Source: an uncultured Saprospiraceae bacterium (lineage in GTDB: Bacteria; Bacteroidota; Bacteroidia; Chitinophagales; Saprospiraceae). From it: 64,000 bases of DNA. The notes under the pieces were generated by a model. That model was given only the letters and a program-made list of their open reading frames with translations, was not told where the DNA came from and did not search any database. Below are positions 62,293 through 64,000 of the stretch, one piece after another. The stretch is taken from contig CALLPI010000013.1 in the NCBI GenBank assembly GCA_938015595.1, positions 29,793-93,792 on the forward strand, read 5' to 3'. How positions within the stretch are numbered: position 1 is the stretch's first letter; every line of letters begins with the position of its first letter. The translations under genes and the position numbers were made by a program.

Positions 62293-64000
62293 ATGAAGCG
62301 TACTCTATCCATCGTCATTATGTTGTGCTTGGCCTGGCGCGTGGCCGCTCAAGGCGCCCCCCGCCTCGTCTTGCCCATACTCGACAAATTCGACATCCGA
62401 GGCGTGCATTTCCTGCCAGGCAAAAACCTGCTGGTGTCGCACGGCTCCGACGACAACCTCAAAATCTGGCAGACCACCGACGGTAAATTGCTGCATACGG
62501 TGGTTTTAGACGAATACGAAAACCCCAACGGCGTGGCCCTCTCGCCCGATGGCAAAACGCTGGCCTTTGTTACCTACGGCAAGGTGTATTGGCTGAATAC
62601 CGACAACTTCAGCCTCAAACAGTCCGATTTCATTTCCGAAGAAGACGGCATGCAGCAGTACGCCTATCAAAGTTGCGCCTTCAGCAAAGACGGGAGCAAG
62701 CTCTACGTGGGCGGCGGCAACTTTGGCGAAATTGCGCTGTGGAGCGTTCCGCTCAACGGCACAACGTTGGAGCGCCTTAGCAAAGTGGCGCTGGCGCCCC
62801 AAGTGCTGGATGGCCCTGGCGCCGAGCCGATTAAGGGCACGAAGAGCATTCACTTGAGCGCCGACGGCAAGAGCCTGCTGGCTGCTGCCGGTGGTCGTGA
62901 GGTTTACGTGTTCACCCTGGCCGACCGCAAGGCCCGACGCCTCACAGGCGTGGACGGCAACTGCCTGACCGTGCTGCCCAACGGGCAAGTGGTTACTGCG
63001 CTTTTTGCTGCTGGCAAAAGCACCATCAAAGTGCATAGCACCGCCTACCAGGTGCTGGCCACACTATCAGCGCCTTTTCGGGTGGTCAGCCTCGTAGCCT
63101 TCCCAAGGTCGAATAAATGCTTGCTCGTGGGCGCTGACCAGTACGCCATCCTGAACGCCGATGCCAAAAAAATAGAGGGGCCGTACCCACTGCCCGCGAC
63201 CAACATCCGGCACATGGCCGTGGATGAGCACGAGGCCAACGTCGCCTACGGCAGTGTCAGCGATGAAAAAGCGACGCTGGCCTTACGGCATTTGAAAGAC
63301 CAGAAAGACGTACTGGCCATGGGTATCTCGCTTTTTCAGGCGGGCAAAGTGTTTCCCAACAGCGATGCCAGCCGTTTTCTGGTGGGGAAAACAGCCCCCG
63401 GCCACCTGAAAACCCTGCACATCCACCAAGGCAACCTGCAGGTGAAGACCTTGCCCTTTTCTGAAAACCTGAAATTGGCCGCTCTTTCGGGCAAAAGCCG
63501 CGGCGTTTTTCAGCCTTTTGGCGAAAAAATCCAGTCGTTTGATGCCGCTACACCTGCCGAGCGCTACACCACCATCAAGTATGCCAGTGCCGAAAACGAC
63601 CTCGTCATCGCTGAGCAAGGCAACCTGGCAGCCGCCCTCACCAACAACGGCATCTTCGTCTATGACCTCGACCGCAATGCGCAAATGGCCCACCTGCTGC
63701 ACAAGCCCGAAAGCCGGGAGGTCAACCAAATGTATTCGGCTGCCTTCAGCCCCGACGGCAAGTACCTCGTAGCCTGTTATGGCGCTTACAACACCATCAT
63801 GGGCGTCAAATGCTGGGACCTCGCCACAGGCGCCGTGCGCTGGCATCTGGAAGACAGCGAATTGGGCAACTTCAAATATAGCGCCGACGGCCAGGAAATC
63901 TTCTGCATCGAAAACGGCCGAAATCAACGCGCTGTGCGCTGGCTGGATGCCGCCACCGGCAAAACTTTGCGCTCCGTGCCCATTGACATGCCTCCAACCA
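62293..64000 (+). CDS. Secreted WD40-type beta-propeller protein (partial)
   Basis: From the ATG at 62293 the frame is open to the right edge, giving 569 residues of a longer protein. A signal peptide ends WRVAAQ. The rest consists of WD40-like blades: DDNLKIWQTTDGKLLHTVVL, GVALSPDGKTLAFVTYGKVY, AFSKDGSKLYVGGGNFGEIA, HLSADGKSLLAAAGGREVYV, AAFSPDGKYLVACYGAYN and KYSADGQEILCIENG. About two seven-bladed propellers fit in the visible part. In this phylum such N-termini are often followed by a caspase-like (C14) domain, but nothing of that kind is visible here. Confidence 0.85.
   Translation, partial: MKRTLSIVIMLCLAWRVAAQGAPRLVLPILDKFDIRGVHFLPGKNLLVSHGSDDNLKIWQTTDGKLLHTVVLDEYENPNGVALSPDGKTLAFVTYGKVYWLNTDNFSLKQSDFISEEDGMQQYAYQSCAFSKDGSKLYVGGGNFGEIALWSVPLNGTTLERLSKVALAPQVLDGPGAEPIKGTKSIHLSADGKSLLAAAGGREVYVFTLADRKARRLTGVDGNCLTVLPNGQVVTALFAAGKSTIKVHSTAYQVLATLSAPFRVVSLVAFPRSNKCLLVGADQYAILNADAKKIEGPYPLPATNIRHMAVDEHEANVAYGSVSDEKATLALRHLKDQKDVLAMGISLFQAGKVFPNSDASRFLVGKTAPGHLKTLHIHQGNLQVKTLPFSENLKLAALSGKSRGVFQPFGEKIQSFDAATPAERYTTIKYASAENDLVIAEQGNLAAALTNNGIFVYDLDRNAQMAHLLHKPESREVNQMYSAAFSPDGKYLVACYGAYNTIMGVKCWDLATGAVRWHLEDSELGNFKYSADGQEIFCIENGRNQRAVRWLDAATGKTLRSVPIDMPPT

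Noticed and set aside
1..64000. tRNA genes, rRNA genes and CRISPR arrays
   Set aside because: I looked for the GTTCGANTCC-type T-loop, rRNA cores and regularly spaced direct repeats and found none. A tRNA scan would settle the first point.

Overview
The window looks like a chromosome segment of a Bacteroidota bacterium, probably in or near the Saprospiria. The evidence is a SusC/SusD pair, a PorP/SprF-type type IX secretion (T9SS) protein, T9SS-like C-terminal tails on two secreted proteins, many lipoproteins with a Bacteroidota-style lipobox, an FG-GAP/UnbV giant, a GTPase-defective-looking EF-G paralogue, and repeated -7 promoter boxes of the form TAnnTTTG. Base composition is fairly balanced and there is no sign of a prophage, intact IS element, tRNA or CRISPR array. 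Most of the window is ordinary housekeeping and envelope biology.

Left part (1-16 kb): the start of an ABC transporter runs off the left edge. A lipoprotein HEAT-repeat/cyclophilin gene meets a minus-strand block of EF-G2, anmK and an epimerase, preceded by ald and an SDR. Then come a GbsR-type regulator, the Hsp70 HscA, a decayed DUF692 (multinuclear iron oxidase-like) locus, an EamA exporter, a gamma carbonic anhydrase, an esterase, a lone MoxR ATPase and an S24 repressor-like regulator.

Middle (17-34 kb): PorP/SprF, YbjQ and DPP-IV lie on the minus strand. A plus-strand run follows: ECF sigma factor, TetR regulator, lipoprotein SPFH protein, an ABC exporter with a degenerate ATPase plus its HlyD partner, isoaspartyl peptidase and a YrdC-family protein. 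A 1100-residue FG-GAP/UnbV lipoprotein faces them. Between 32.1 and 34.2 kb lies the richest non-coding stretch: a decayed Rpn-type nuclease gene, the SRP RNA with its own promoter and terminator, transaldolase, and about 600 bases without a gene that carry one strong promoter and three further plus-strand terminator-like structures, probably undescribed small RNAs.

Right part (34-64 kb): recR, a T9SS-exported serine hydrolase, a metallophosphoesterase, a decayed ArsR gene, a Tyr/Trp-rich secreted protein, a large zinc metalloprotease, two CBM48 proteins (one fused to a helix-hairpin-helix domain), SusCD, a beta-propeller/LpxH pair, an M1 peptidase with a long extension, a rhomboid-ElyC-PBP1A cell-wall cluster, an acyl-CoA dehydrogenase, a secreted four-PDZ protein and the start of a secreted WD40-type protein cut by the right edge. 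Two copies of a 50-base palindromic repeat flank the cell-wall cluster.

Functional themes are envelope building (LpxH, PBP1A, ElyC, AnmK recycling), export and surface proteins (T9SS, SusCD, ABC/HlyD), and secreted peptidases. Three or four pseudogenes hide in the gene-free stretches. All functional calls rest on reading protein motifs by eye; no search was run.
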